Shown here piece after piece: positions 11,199 through 23,197 of a DNA stretch of 64,000 nt. This stretch comes from Combretum micranthum (lineage: Eukaryota; Streptophyta; Magnoliopsida; Myrtales; Combretaceae), in assembly GCA_024138025.1 (NCBI GenBank), contig JAMXBD010000816.1, positions 124,001-188,000 of the forward strand. The letters are read 5' to 3'. The first letter of the stretch is position 1; every line of letters begins with the position of its first letter. The notes beneath the pieces are model-generated. The model ran no database searches and was not told the origin of the DNA. It saw only the letters and a list, made by a program, of their open reading frames with translations. The position numbers were made by a program, and so were the translations under genes.

Positions 11199-13015
11199 AT
11201 CATAAATTTTTCTTTAAATCTCTATACATTTTGGTGGTTCCCGGGTGGATCGAATATGAAGATGAATGAGCTTCCTTCAGGATTTCTTCTCTCAACTCAT
11301 ATGGCACAAAAAGTTGATTCCCATATCTAACAACTTCATCCTCATCAATCCTCAACTCTTTCCTCTTCCCTTCACCAATGGCTATCTTTATTCTTTTAGC
11401 TTCATCATCTTCCTTTTGAACTTGTTTAATCATTTCCAAAATTGTCGGTTGCAAGGATAATTGAGTTAATATCACATTAACTTGCTCTAATGTAACTTCA
11501 AGTTCTAACTTCATGAATTCCATCTGAATCTCTCTTTGGCTAGAAATCAAAGTCACATCATTCATTTGCTTCTTCCTACTGAGTGCATCTGCTACTACAT
11601 TAGCTTTTCCAGGATGATAAACTATTTCCACATCATAATCTTTAATCAACTCAAGCCATCTTCTTTGCCTCATATTAAGCTCCTTCTGTGTGAATATATA
11701 TTTCAAACTTTTGTGATCCATGTAGATCTTGCATCTCTCTAAACAAATAGTGTCTCCAAAGTTTTAATGTGAGAATCACTGCTACCAACTCAAGATCATG
11801 CACCGGATAATTCTTCTCATGGGGTTTTAGTTGCCTTGATGCATAAGCTATAACTTTTCCATCTTGCATGAGAACACAACCGAGTCCTTGGATAGACGCA
11901 TCACTAAAAACTTCGAATTCCTGTCCACTAACAGATAGTGCCAGAATAGGAGCTGATATCAATCTTTCTTTCAACTCTTCAATACTCCTCTCACACTTGT
12001 CATCCCACACATACTTAGTATTCTTTCGTGTTAACTTTGTTAAGGGGGATGCAAGTTTCGAAAATCCTTCAACAAACCTTCGGTAGTATCCAGCCAATCC
12101 AAGAAAACTTCTAATCTCACTCACATTAGTAGGTCTTTTCCATTTCAAAATGGCTTCAATCTTCATTGGATCAACTAAAATACCTTCTTTTGAAATAATA
12201 TGTTCAAGAAAGGATATTTCTTCCAACAAAAACTGACACTTGTTAAATTTCACATAAAGTTTCTTCCCTCGGAGTTTTTGTAACACAAGTCTTAAATGTT
12301 CTTGATGCTCTTCCTTGTTCCGAGAATATATCACAATATCATCAATGAATACTATGACAAATGAATCCAAATAATCCTTGAAGACTATTCATCAAATCCA
12401 TGAATGCGGCTGGAGCATTGGTTAACCCAAAAGGCATCACCAAAAACTCGAAGTGTCCATACCGAGTTCTGAAAGCTGTCTTCTGAATATCTTGTGATTT
12501 GATCTTGAGTTGATAATACCTTGATCTCAAGTCGATCTTATAAAACACTGTGGCTCCCTTCAACTGATCGAATAAATCATCAATCCTAGGTAAAGGGTAT
12601 TTGTTCTTAATAGTAACTTGGTTCAATTCTCTGTAATCAATACACATACGTAAACTTTCATCTTTCTTCTTGACAAACAGCACAGGAGCACCCCAGGGCG
12701 ATATACTCGGCCTAATAAAGCCCAAATCTTGTAACTCTTGCAATTGTATCTTTAACTCTTTTAACTCTACTAGAGTCATTTTATACGAAGCCTTAGAGAT
12801 AGGTACTGTTCCAAGCAATACTTCAATTTCAAACTCTATCTCCCTATCTGGTGGTAGTCCAGGTAACTTCTCGGGAAATACATCCACAAACTCATTCACA
12901 ATTGGCATCATTTTGATATCCACTTCTTCAATATTCATAGCTGCCACAACTGGTTTTGCCCATAGCTCCATAAACTTCATACTCTTAGGTCTTAGCCTCT
13001 CCAATTTATATGTGA
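11199..13015 (-). pseudogene. pol: Tekay-like reverse transcriptase-RNase H, frameshifted
   Basis: RT blocks in order: [95 protein letters not shown] and [15 protein letters not shown] (FIDD box near 12335-12349). The thumb has [17 protein letters not shown]. RNase H has [31 protein letters not shown] and [21 protein letters not shown], ending [18 protein letters not shown]. Frame changes occur near 12360 and 11700. The left part of the frame (to 13015) is cut off from its protease by the Athila-like insertion. Confidence 0.92.
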
Positions 13016-13020
13016 AACTC
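13016..13020. repeat. Target-site duplication (aactc), left copy, of the Athila-like element
   Basis: aactc at 13016-13020 is repeated at 23601-23605, immediately outside tgatgat... and ...cttatca. A 5-bp duplication is the normal mark of Ty3/gypsy integration, and the Tekay coding sequence continues correctly on both sides. Confidence 0.93.
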
Positions 13021-14468
13021 TGATGATGTTTTACCGATCGTATTAATTTCTAAAATTTATAAACCCGATTAAATCTACGATCAAAGCTAGGCAAGCACAC
13101 CTATTCGATGTAGCATAGATTTTAGGGTATCGTCCTCAGGGATTTTGAAGAACAAGTACTAGTATTACCGGTTCTCTACTATTTAGCCTAAATTTTGGAG
13201 AGAAATCTACAATTAACTACTAAGCAGAAAATTAAGCAAGCTTTAAGATCAAATAATGTTTGCTTTCAAAGATGAATTCAATCACAAGACATACTCTCCA
13301 CCTTGATCCACCCTAACTTAAAGTTCTTATAATAAAAGATTGATTAATGAATCATTCATGCTTTGCACTATAGGATCTCAACAAGTAATCAATTCCTCCC
13401 TCGAGTTAATCAATTCCTAACCCTAAATGAGATAGTAGAGACCTCTCCCTTACTAACATCACATAGAATTGCATTAAAGATCATGATCCTTGAACAAGAA
13501 TTAAATTCTTTATAGCAGAAAATCGTAATTTCCCTACCTCTAGGTGAAATAAGCAATTCCTCTATTCATGAAGATCTATCTAATTGAATGAAACCTCTTT
13601 CAATCCAATAAGAATCAAACATGCTATTAATTTGTGCACAAATCAATCACAAGACTATTGAATCGCATGAATAGATACAAAGACATGAACATTCATTAAT
13701 CAAAAGACATTCAATTCGTATGGTTAGGGTTTCACAAGATGAAGAGTATGAGAATCTACTCCTCCATAAGATTCACAATAAGAACAAAAGATCTAGAGGA
13801 AATAGAAAGAATCATGATAGAAAGAATAAACCCTAATTGATGTCTTGAGATCTTCAATGGATGCCCTAGTAAAATCCTTCGTAATTTCCTTCGTAATTTC
13901 TGTTTTAGAGCCTAAGAAAATGATCTAAAAGTTATAAAACAAGAAAACAGAGCACTATTTATAGTTTTGGAAAAATCCCAGTTCATCCTGGGTCACATCC
14001 TGGCCAGGATCGGGGCAGGGATGAAGGCAAAATAGTTGAAATTTGGCCTAAGAGCATTCTGTTTCCTTCCTCAGCGTTCTTCCTGGCCAGGATGAATGAA
14101 AAGGCTGAAAACTTTCTTCAAGTGTAGCTACTGATGTCTTCCCTGGCGTCCTTCCTGGCTAAGGATGAAGGTAAGGATGAAAATTAAACTTCTCTTTTGC
14201 ATTCTGACCTCTTTCCTCCCAGTCCTTCCCTGCCAAGGATGAATAAAAGGATGAAAAACATAAACTTCCTTCTTGAATAAAATTGATTAAAACTTGTTTA
14301 AATTGCTTTAATTTCCTTTGAAACATCATACAAACTTCCAATTATGATCTTTAAGCCAAGAAATGAATTTTTTCACAAAATTAATGTTCCTTTCTCCATC
14401 AAATCCAAAAATTACATAACAAGAATGTTCAAATAGCTCCAAAATTAAGGATCTAAAGAAACTTATCA
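13021..14468 (-). mobile_element. 3' LTR of the Athila-like element (complete, 1448 bp)
   Basis: Bounded by tgatgat and cttatca (TGAT...ATCA). The start on the minus strand, TGATAAGTTTC, follows the Athila PPT. Positions about 14055-14468 match 23198-23600. A TATA box lies at 13955-13964. Several copies of a palindromic CCTGGCCAGG motif occur between 13980 and 14250. No coding sequence is present. Confidence 0.92.
13955..13964 (-). promoter_or_regulatory. TATA box in the Athila-like 3' LTR
   Basis: The minus strand reads CTATAAATAG about 505 bp into the LTR. The truncated 5' LTR copy stops at the equivalent of 14055 and so lacks this box. Confidence 0.6.
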
Positions 14469-14481
14469 AACTTCCCCACAC
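14469..14481 (-). promoter_or_regulatory. Polypurine tract of the Athila-like element
   Basis: The minus strand reads GTGTGGGGAAGTT directly before TGATAAG. The AAGTGTGGGGA context after 'CTTGAGGACAAGCAAA' (plus-strand complement at about 14487-14506) is typical of Athila 3' ends. Confidence 0.85.
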
Positions 14482-16103
14482 TTAGTCATTTGCTTGTCCT
14501 CAAGCAAACAAAACAAAAACAAAAGAATCTATCATCAATTATACTCGTCAGAAAATTTCACATCAAACATAGCATTCTTGAATTCCATCAAGCTAAAGTG
14601 ACTCATTAGTGCCTATTACTCAAACCTACCATATTTGTACTTGCACTTAGCATACTACAATCAAAATTTCAAAACTAATCCAAGTAAGTCAAATTGTTAA
14701 TCTCGCCATTTAATAACCGATTCCAAAGTTATAAAGGAGATACAAATTCAAACAAAGCAAAAAGTGTCATGATCACGTCTCACCACTTACTAGCAAGTAT
14801 ATAAACCGTTCAATCACCTCTCTAAACTCAAAAACCTTAAATGAAAGTATATGGCATCCATCATTCCCCTAAATTTTTTCCTTTTTTTTTTTAAATCTCT
14901 TAAAGATTTTTAGCCTTCAGAGTGGGGAGTTTTTTCCTCCATCTTTTCTTTACCTCTGGATGGGTTTTTGCCCGCTTCTTTTCAGCTTTTATTATTATTT
15001 TTTTTTCAAGCTCATGTAATGAACTTTTGCCTTTCCGCCCTTCTCGTTATAGTGAGTTCATCAAGTCGGCACATCCCGGGCTCGTCACCCAAGTGACCAG
15101 GTTTTAAAGGGACCCCTAAGAACTCTCTACTCACTCTAACATCAAGTTTGGATACTCATAACTCAAATTTTTTGAGTCATCGGAGTATATGCTTTTTTTT
15201 TTTTCATTTGTTTTGTATTTTTTTTAGAGATTATTTAAGAAGAATCATTAAGTGATAGATTTCATATGCCCCTTTCACAAAAAGTTATAAGAGCTCTCAA
15301 AGTGATTGAAAAGCAAATATACTCCTAACAAGCTTAAAAGCATAACCATTAAACTTTTAAACTAAGGACTTTGACCTTTTTCATAACTCTAAATTCAATC
15401 ATTAAATGGCAAGTAAGTTTACCTCACTTAGATTTAATTTCAAAATTTTGACTAAGTAAAACTAAGTTCAAAATAGGTGAATAAGGCACACAAAGTCACT
15501 ATTCTTCATTTTCATTATTTTTATGCTATCTTTTTTTTTATACTATCTTTTTAAACAAAAATGAGTATAATTTCAAGATTCTAACATATTACATCATATC
15601 AACATTAAAATCTCATTAGCAAACTCTTAAATGGAGGAATTTTGATTAACAAGTGCATATGCAATATGAAGCTTAATTTAAAACCCAAATAATTTCTTTC
15701 TTCTATAATAGCCTTTCCCCACACTTAAACAAGACATTGTCCCCAATGTCTTTCCTAACTAAGCACAAGTAAGGAAAAAAAAAAAACAGAAAGAAATTAT
15801 TAGGAAGGACACTAAGTAACTTCCCTGATTGTGGGCAGATATCATCATGAAGTTGCAGGACCAAAAGGGAGAGAAAATGCAATAGGGTTGATCATCAACA
15901 ACAAATCAATTGGGATTCGACCAAGGTAGAAGTTAACACCTGCAAGAAAAACAAAAGCAGCAGGGTAAAGCAAGAAAAATTTATACTAAGTCCAAAAAGA
16001 GTAAACAACTGGTTCCATTAACAAAATAAAAGTCTTCCCATAAAGCGGGAGCTCAAAAAGTACAGACTATAGAAAAACAGAATAAAGAAAATGAAAGGCA
16101 AAA
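14482..16103 (-). other. Athila internal 3' non-coding region
   Basis: About 1.6 kb between the env-like ORF stop and the PPT. It is AT-rich with poly-T/poly-A runs (14880-14895, 15190-15206, 15777-15787). A second CCCCACACTT string lies at about 15717-15727 (minus strand AAGTGTGGGG), like an extra polypurine tract. I see no conserved ORF. Confidence 0.6.
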
Positions 16104-17492
16104 TCATGCATCGCCATCATCATCTGCAGCAGCAGCACCATCAGAAGCCTCATCATCATCCTCATCTTGGTCAACAGCACCAACATCATCTGGAGCAGCA
16201 GTATCATCAGGAGCCTCATCATCATCCTCATCTTGGTCAACACCACCATCATCATATGGATCCATAACAATACAAATACGATCTGGATCAATATCAGGAG
16301 ATGATTCAGAACCATATTCCGATGAAGATTCATAATGAGGTATATTCTGTGGTGGTGGTGAGCAACAAGTAGCCAATGACTGTAAAAAACCCCAAACAGC
16401 TTTCCTAAAGCGCTTAGCCTTCTTGCGCTCGTCATGGAATTCTCTCCTCAGCCGACGAAACTCATAATCCCGTAAGGATGATAAAGTGGACATACTAGCA
16501 GGACCCGAAGCAGGAGAGGATTGAGTACCAATTTTGCACATCCCATATCCATGAAATGGACCATCAGTAATCTTCTCAGATTGGACACATGGAGAATCAG
16601 GTGCTGGTGTCCGAAACAAATTCATTCCCTTAAGCAATTTGGTAATATATCCTCCACAATAAAGCCCTTTTACCCGAGGATTTGTGGCTTGGCGTTTAAG
16701 GAAAAATGCAACTTCCACACAGACATTGATAGGGTAGTTCCTAGACATACTAAACATACAAAATAGCTCAAAGGAGCTAACAGTTCCATGGCCACTGCTG
16801 CGTCCCCCCAAAGTATGAGCTAACAAACGATGAACTACTTTCAAAGTTGACTCAGTGATAGAAGTAGCCTTGGATTTGGAAGGAAGGAAATTAACAGGTG
16901 TATTAAAACATAAAAGCTGCCAAAAATTATTTATACTTTGCTCAGGAGGCCACTCATTGGTCATAGCAAGATATTCAGGTGATTCAACCTCAGCTGCTGA
17001 ATATAAACCCAGAAATTGTCCAAACTTTGATAAATGAAAGCTGTAAGATTTACCATACACTTGAAAAGTGATTGTGCTATCACCTTTGTTAGTACGTGAG
17101 TGTTGCTCAATCTCCAAAGTAGATAGGAATTCAATTGTGATATCAAGATAGGCAGGTTCATTAATCTCAAAGAACTGAGCCCACGAACCGATTGAAATAG
17201 ACTGACGAACACGGTCTTCTATACCAAACTCATGAAGAAGCCGCCAATCCAAATACTTATTATTGTGGAACTCCAGCTTCTCCAGCCTAGCTTTTCTTTG
17301 CCGACTCCATGTACGGGTTGAAATAGCACCACCACTGTAAGAAAAAGTCTCCACTCCAGCTGGTAATGGTGGTGAAGGCTCTCTAGTTCTTTGGCGAGAT
17401 TTGGATGGTTGAGATTCTGGCGACTCGATAGGACGCTTGCCCTTCTTAATACAAGCGCGCTTGGTACGCATACCTAGCAAAGATAAGGCCAC
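16104..17492 (-). CDS. Athila env-like ORF (ATHILA ORF-1 family type), intact
   Basis: An open frame of 462 codons on the minus strand, the longest undamaged ORF in the window. The N-terminus is basic (KRACIKKGKRPIE) and Ser/Pro-rich. The central part (residues about 70-330) has YLDWRLLHEFGIED, LDITIEFLSTLEI, FHLSKFGQFLGLYSAAE and NFWQLLCFNTPVNF, a pattern like the Athila ORF found between integrase and 3' LTR. The C-terminus is highly acidic, with VDQDEDDDEA repeated twice about 25 residues apart. I see no obvious signal peptide or strong membrane span, so 'envelope' is only a positional name. The second Met (17471-17469) may be the real start: directly upstream is a pyrimidine-rich stretch ending in CTAG, like a 3' splice site, and Athila ORFs of this kind are thought to come from spliced RNA. 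Function is unknown. Confidence 0.75.
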   Translation of the reverse strand: MALSLLGMRTKRACIKKGKRPIESPESQPSKSRQRTREPSPPLPAGVETFSYSGGAISTRTWSRQRKARLEKLEFHNNKYLDWRLLHEFGIEDRVRQSISIGSWAQFFEINEPAYLDITIEFLSTLEIEQHSRTNKGDSTITFQVYGKSYSFHLSKFGQFLGLYSAAEVESPEYLAMTNEWPPEQSINNFWQLLCFNTPVNFLPSKSKATSITESTLKVVHRLLAHTLGGRSSGHGTVSSFELFCMFSMSRNYPINVCVEVAFFLKRQATNPRVKGLYCGGYITKLLKGMNLFRTPAPDSPCVQSEKITDGPFHGYGMCKIGTQSSPASGPASMSTLSSLRDYEFRRLRREFHDERKKAKRFRKAVWGFLQSLATCCSPPPQNIPHYESSSEYGSESSPDIDPDRICIVMDPYDDGGVDQDEDDDEAPDDTAAPDDVGAVDQDEDDDEASDGAAAADDDGDA

Positions 17493-19115
17493 AGATTAGG
17501 GCATAAAGACTAAACCAACAGCAACAGCCCAAATTCACATGAGTAAGATGATACTGAAATGCAGCATTGGATAATATGGAGAAAACAATCAAACAAAATG
17601 AAATCATCAATTCGCATCAAGTCAACATGGGAAAACATAAGGATGTAAATTGCTACACAAGCGCGGGAAACAAACCATGTTGAAGACTAGGAACAAACTT
17701 CCAATAGGAATGGTAAGTGCTAACAAGAGAGAGAACATCCTCAAAATAGCAAAAGCAGCAAGGAACTTAAAGTCCCAAAACAGAACCGAAAAGAACCCTA
17801 AGTCCATGATCGAACAATGTATCCACAATTTTTTCAAAACAAATCGCATAGTAAGGTATGAGAAGCAACGAATTACAAGAAACAAGTAAAAACCCCAATT
17901 TTTAGTACCATCGAATTGTTAATAAGAACCCTAAGGAAAACGTCAGCTCGTGAATAATGGTGCAACAACTAAAATCAATTGAAATAAAGCCTAAACAAAC
18001 AATATTGTGTTCATAAAAGCTTCAATCCCTAAGCAAACTAAATACGTAAAAGAACAAAAACACTCAATTGCATGATAAAACAGGATGCGCATGACAGAGA
18101 AATGAGAAACAAAGGTACACGGAACAAGAGAGAAGATGAGGGAACTTACTTATTGATGGAAATGGTAAAAGAATCCTCGAAAAGCAAAGTGCGAAAGAAC
18201 TTATGTGATGTTGGAGATGAAGATGAGAGCAAAATTGAGAAAGTGAGAGTGAAGGTAAAAACGAAAATGCAAAAGAGAAATTAGAGAGTTTTATTACCTA
18301 AATTGAAAATGCAGAAAAATCATTTGTTTTAAGTTGTTCGTTTATTTTGTTTAAATTTTTTTATTTTATTTTATTTTTTTTATTATTTTTTTTTAAAACG
18401 AAGGGCCTGACCGAAGTCAGCCTGCCCTCCTTCCCGGCCAGGATTGGGGCAGGGATGAGAGCAGTAGCTCATTTGAACTCCAGGGAAATTCATCCTCAGC
18501 ATCATCCTAGGGCAGGATCGGGACCGGGATGGAAACAGTAGCATGCTTGGAAATCAGCCCGACCATCATCCTAGGGCAGGATGGAAGTGAGGATGCGAAC
18601 AGAAGCTAAACGAGACATCAAAGTAGATTCATCCTCAGCGTCATCCTAGGGCAGGATCGGGACCGGGATGGAAATAATAGCTACCTTTGAAATCAGCCCG
18701 ACCATCATCCTAGGGCAGGATGGAAGTGAGGATGAATACAGAAGCAAAATTTTTTTTTTTTTTCAAAATTTTGTTTTTATTTGAAATCAACTTTTTTTTT
18801 TAAACTTTATTCTAACAAGATTGAATGAATAAATGTCCAATTTATTCAAAATGCAACAGAAAATTCAAAGTTTTCATCAAGAATTCAACATGAAATTAGC
18901 TCAAAACTCTTAACATTGAGATGAAAACTTACCTCACTCTCTTTTAGAAATTAAATGCATACCAAATTGTATTTTCCCCACACTTAAAATATACTCTCAT
19001 CTTCCCTTGATTGTGCAAAACATCCACACCTGCAACAAAGTTAAACATGGGTTGCCTCCCATGAAGCGCACTTGTTTAACGTCGTTGGCTCGACTTTATC
19101 TTATAAAATTGCAGC
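17493..19115 (-). other. Athila spacer between integrase and env-like ORF
   Basis: About 1.6 kb without a convincing ORF. It contains a low-complexity T-rich stretch (18340-18395), the GC-richer repeat block at 18400-18745, and a second poly-T stretch (18750-18800). The CCCCACACTT string at 18975-18984 (minus AAGTGTGGGG) resembles an internal polypurine tract. Confidence 0.55.
18488..18745. repeat. Tandem repeat, period 139 bp, with palindromic cores
   Basis: Two units start at 18488 and 18627 with attcatcctcagc. Each holds two near-palindromes, atcctagggcaggat, one followed by cgggaccgggatgg and one by ggaagtgaggatg. The second unit is cut near 18745. A related single element (cccggccaggattggggcagggatg) precedes at about 18443-18468, and similar palindromes occur in the Athila LTR (13997-14010). 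Confidence 0.85.
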
Positions 19116-20137
19116 TTAAACATTTGGTGCTAGGAGTCTAAACTCCTCTCGGTTCTCATTCTCATTTTCACCTCCTAAGTAAAGCTTCAATCTCTGTCCA
19201 TTGACTTTAAAATCATCATGCCCTGGATGTGTAAGCTCAACTGCTCCATGTGGAAAAATTCTTTTAACAATGAAAGGTCCGGACCATCTAGATTTTAGCT
19301 TTCCGGGAAAAAGTCTAAGTCTAGAATTGAATAGCAGCACCTTGTCACCTTCTTTAAACTTCTTAGGATGACGAATATGAGAATCATGATACTTTTTCAT
19401 CCTTTCTTTGTAAATTCTCATATTCTCATAAGCCAACATCCTCCATTCCTCAAGTTCATTAAGCTGCAACTTTCTTTTGATCCCTGAACTTGCTAAATCA
19501 AAATTCATCTGCCTTATTGCCCAATATGCTTTATGTTCAATTTCAACTGGCAAATGGCATGCTTTTCCATATACCAAACGATAAGGAGTTGTCCCAAGTG
19601 GTGTCTTAAAAGCAGTTCGATACGCCCACAAGGCATCATCCAATTTATCAGCCCAATTCTTACGATGATGATCAACTGTCTTCTCAAGAATGCGCTTTAG
19701 TTCCCGGTTTGATACTTCAACTTGACCGCTGGTTTGAGGATGGTAAGATGTTGCAACTCTATGTGTTACCCCATACTTCCTCAAAATCTTTTCTAACTGA
19801 GAATTACAAAAATGTGTTCCCCTGTCACTGATAATAGCTTTGGGAGTTCCAAACCGGGAAAAGAGCTTCTTTAGGAACCTACATACTACTCTGGCATCAT
19901 TGGTAGGCAAAGCTTGTGCCTCAACCCATTTAGAGACATAATCAACTGCCACTAATATGTATTTGTTCCCAAAAGAATTAGGGAGTGGCCCAACAAAATC
20001 AATACCCCATAAATAAAAATTTCACACTCCAAAATGTAATTTTGAGCCATTTCATCCCTCCTTGATATGTTACCTGTTCTTTGACAGTTGTCACATGAAG
20101 CTACAAAGTGTTGAGCATCCTTGAAATGGTAGGCCAA
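19116..20137 (-). pseudogene. pol: Athila-like integrase, one frameshift
   Basis: Zinc-binding part CDNCQRTGNISRRDEM (about 20050-20095). After one frame change near 19952-20010, a long open stretch of 278 codons has [15 protein letters not shown], the second catalytic Asp in [10 protein letters not shown], and the catalytic Glu region [17 protein letters not shown]. Next are [20 protein letters not shown] and the C-terminal [32 protein letters not shown], ending LLAPNV. No chromodomain follows, as expected for Athila. This is one of the better preserved pol pieces of the window. Confidence 0.93.
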
Positions 20138-21821
20138 TAAAAACCAGCTTCCAACACTTTATGAGCAGTCCGGTTAGCATTGAAATGACCACCGGTTGGA
20201 CCCGAATGACAGTCCTTCAAAATTTTCCAACCTTCATTATGAGAAACACACCTCCTTATCATCTGATCTGCACAAACACGAAAAAGAAAAGGATCTTCCC
20301 AATAGTAATGCTTGAGTTCATTAAAGAACTTCTTCTTAGCATGAAAATTGAAATCATTTGGATAGATCCCTGCAGCAAGAAAATTTGCAAAATCAGCAAA
20401 CCAAGGAGTTTCAACATTAAAAAGCTCATAAACTGCAAATAATTTTTCTTCAGGAAAAACATCATCAATATCATCTTCCTTGAGCTCCTCTAAGAATGGA
20501 TTTTCCAACCGAGATAAATGATCGGCGGCTAAATTTTCAGCTCCTTTTTTGTCACGAATTTCCAGATCAAATTCTTGTAAAAGCAAAATCCATCGAATAA
20601 GTCTTGGCTTGGCATCAGTTTTGGACAACAAGAACTTGAGAGCTGAGTGATCTGTAAAAACAACAACTTTAGACAAAATAAGATAAGGTCTAAATTTCTC
20701 AAAAGCAAAAACTACCGCCAACAATTCTTTCTCTGTTGTTGTAATTTCTTGAGCATTGTTGAGTGTTTTGCTGGCGTAGTAAATTGGTTGAAAATGTTTC
20801 TCTCTTCTCTGTCCAAGAACCGCTCCCACTGCAAAATCACTTGCATCGCACATGACTTCAAATGGAAGACTCCAATCCGGAGTAATCATGATAGGAGCAT
20901 TTGTTAATTTTTCCTTCAAAAGTTCAAAAGCTTGTAAGCATTCTTGACTAAAATCAAAAGGCATATCCTTCTCCAACAACCTTGTCATAGGCCGGCAATT
21001 TTAGAAAAATCTTTTATGAAACGCCTATAAAAACCGGCATGCCCTAAGAAACTTCTATGGCCTTGACAGAGGATGGAGGTGGAAGCCTTGAAATGACATC
21101 TATCTTGGCCTTGTCTACTTCAATTCCCTTGTGAGAAACCTTATGTCCTAACACAATACCTTCCTTGCACATAAGTGACATTTTTCCCAGTTAAGTGCTA
21201 GGTTTGTCTCTTCACAACGGATCAAAACTTTCTAAATTGGCCAAACAGTCATTGAATGAATCACCAAAAACTGAGAAGTCATCCATGAAGACTTCCATAA
21301 TATTTTCAACCAAATCATCAAAAATTGCAAGCATACACCTTTGAAAAGTGGCAGGTGCATTGCAAAGCCCAAATGGCATCCTCCTATAAGCATAAGTGCC
21401 ATAGGGACAAGTGAAAGTTGTTTTTCTTGATCTTCCGGGGCTATAGGAATTTGAAAGTAACCAGACATTCCATCTAAATAACAATAAAACATGTGTCCAG
21501 CAAGTCTTTCAAGCATTTGGTCAACAAATGGCAAGGGAAAATGATCTTTTCTAGTTGCATCATTTAGTCTCCTATAATCAATACACACTCGCCATCCCGT
21601 GACAGTCCTCATTGGAATCAACTCATTTTTTCATTGGGAACCACAGTCATTCCCCCTTTCTTTGGGACTACTTGAGTTGGACTAACCCAAGAGCTATCCG
21701 AAATTGGATAAATTAACCCAGCATCTAACAATTTGATCACCTCTTTCTTGACAACCTCCTTCATATTTGGATTTAACCGTCTTTGAGGTTGCACAACAGA
21801 TTTGAAACCTTCTTCAAGCAA
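20101..21821 (-). pseudogene. pol: Athila-like reverse transcriptase-RNase H, frameshifted
   Basis: RT blocks: RRLNPNMKEVVKKEVIKLLDAGLIYPISDS, WVSPTQVVPKKGGM, GWRVCIDYRRLNDATRKDHF, YLDGMSGYFQIPIAPEDQEK, FTCPYGTYAYRRMPFGLCNAP and the FMDDF catalytic box (21274-21288). RNase [65 protein letters not shown] and [10 protein letters not shown]. Frames change near 21618, 21420 and 21000-21212. The CDAS and DHLSR motifs of RNase H are intact. Confidence 0.93.
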
Positions 21822-23197
21822 AATCTTATGTGTACAAAAAGATGGATTTATTCCTTTTAAATCAGAAATTTTCCAAGCAATGGCTCTTATGTGCTTGAAG
21901 AACTTTCAAAAGCTGTTGTTTTTGTCACAAGACAAATCCGAAGCAATGATAACCGGTAATTTGGAATTTTCTGCTAGAAAAGCATACTCTAATAATCTGG
22001 AAGTTGTTTCAATTCCAAAACCGGAGGCTCTTCAATGGAAGTTTTAAGTCTTGCTTCACTCTGTTTTTTCAATTCTTCAAATTCATTTTGAGGTGTAATT
22101 TCTTTTGTTGAATTAAGCTGTGATATCATTGAATTAACCTCTGAATTTATTACATCCTTTCCTTCTTCATGCACTAAGCTCAATTGTAACTCATCCTTAC
22201 ACAAAATTTCTTCAAGATGCTCCTCTACTGAAAAATCAACCACATCAATTGCATAGCATGAATCATCCATACTCATTGGATATTTCAAGGCTGGGCAATC
22301 TTCACTTCTAAGTCTTCATCTCCTACCCTCAAAGTAAGCTTTCCTTTCTCTACATCAATTAATGCCCTGGCTGTTGCAAGGAAAGGTCTTCCTAAAATTA
22401 AAGGAACATCCCTATCCTCATCCATATCTAGGATCACAAAATCAACCGGATAGATGAAGTTTCCAACTTTACCAAAACATCCTCAATATTCCCCTAGGAA
22501 TTTTCAAAGATCTATCAGCAAGTTGTAAACTCATCCTAGTAGGTTTTGGTTCTGCAAGACCTAGCTTTTTAAAGAATGAAAAGGGCATCAAATTGATACT
22601 AGCTCCTAAGTCCGCTAAAGCCTTATCAACAGTGATATCACCAACCACACAAGGAATTGTGAAACTCCCCGGATCCTTAAGTTTTGGTGGAAGCTTATTT
22701 TGAATAATGGATGAACAATTAGCTCCTACTTCCACAGTAGCAACATCCTCCAATCTCCTCTTATTGGACAAGAGATCTTTTAAAAATTTAGCATACTTTG
22801 GCATTTGTGAAAGAGCTTCAACAAAAGGAATATTAATATGCAATTGCTTAAAAAGCTCAAGAAATTTACCAAATTGTTCTTTGTCCTTTGTTTGATTGAG
22901 GCGGGAAGGATAAGGAATCCGTGGTGCATACTCCTTCACAGCAGAGGATGATGATTTCTTTGCTGGTTCCACTTCTTTTTGCTTCAATTCTTCTGATTTA
23001 GCTTTTGGAACTTCTTCTTTTTCTTGCTCCTGTGATTTTTCAGATTGCAACTCCTTTCCACTTCTTAAGGTGATGGCCTTTGCTTGCTCTCTTGGATTAA
23101 GCTCGGTGTTACTAGGAAGAGAACCCAATTGCCTTTCAGATAACAACTTAGCCATTTGACCAATTTGATTTTCAAGATTGTGAATGGAAGCTTCTTG
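21822..23197 (-). pseudogene. gag: Athila-like gag C-terminus, protease and linker
   Basis: It begins abruptly at the deletion junction at 23197. The first clear motif is LGSLPSNTELNPREQAKAITLRSGKEL, the conserved end of Athila Gag. It is followed by a Lys/Glu-rich stretch, IPYPSRLNQTKDKEQFGKF and INIPFVEALSQMPKYAKFLKDLL. The aspartic protease shows KALADLGASINLMP (Asp at about 22590), followed by QLADRSLKIPRGI. A frame change near 22469 leads to an acidic linker (22288-21989). The capsid part and zinc knuckles are missing because of the 5' deletion. Confidence 0.9.
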
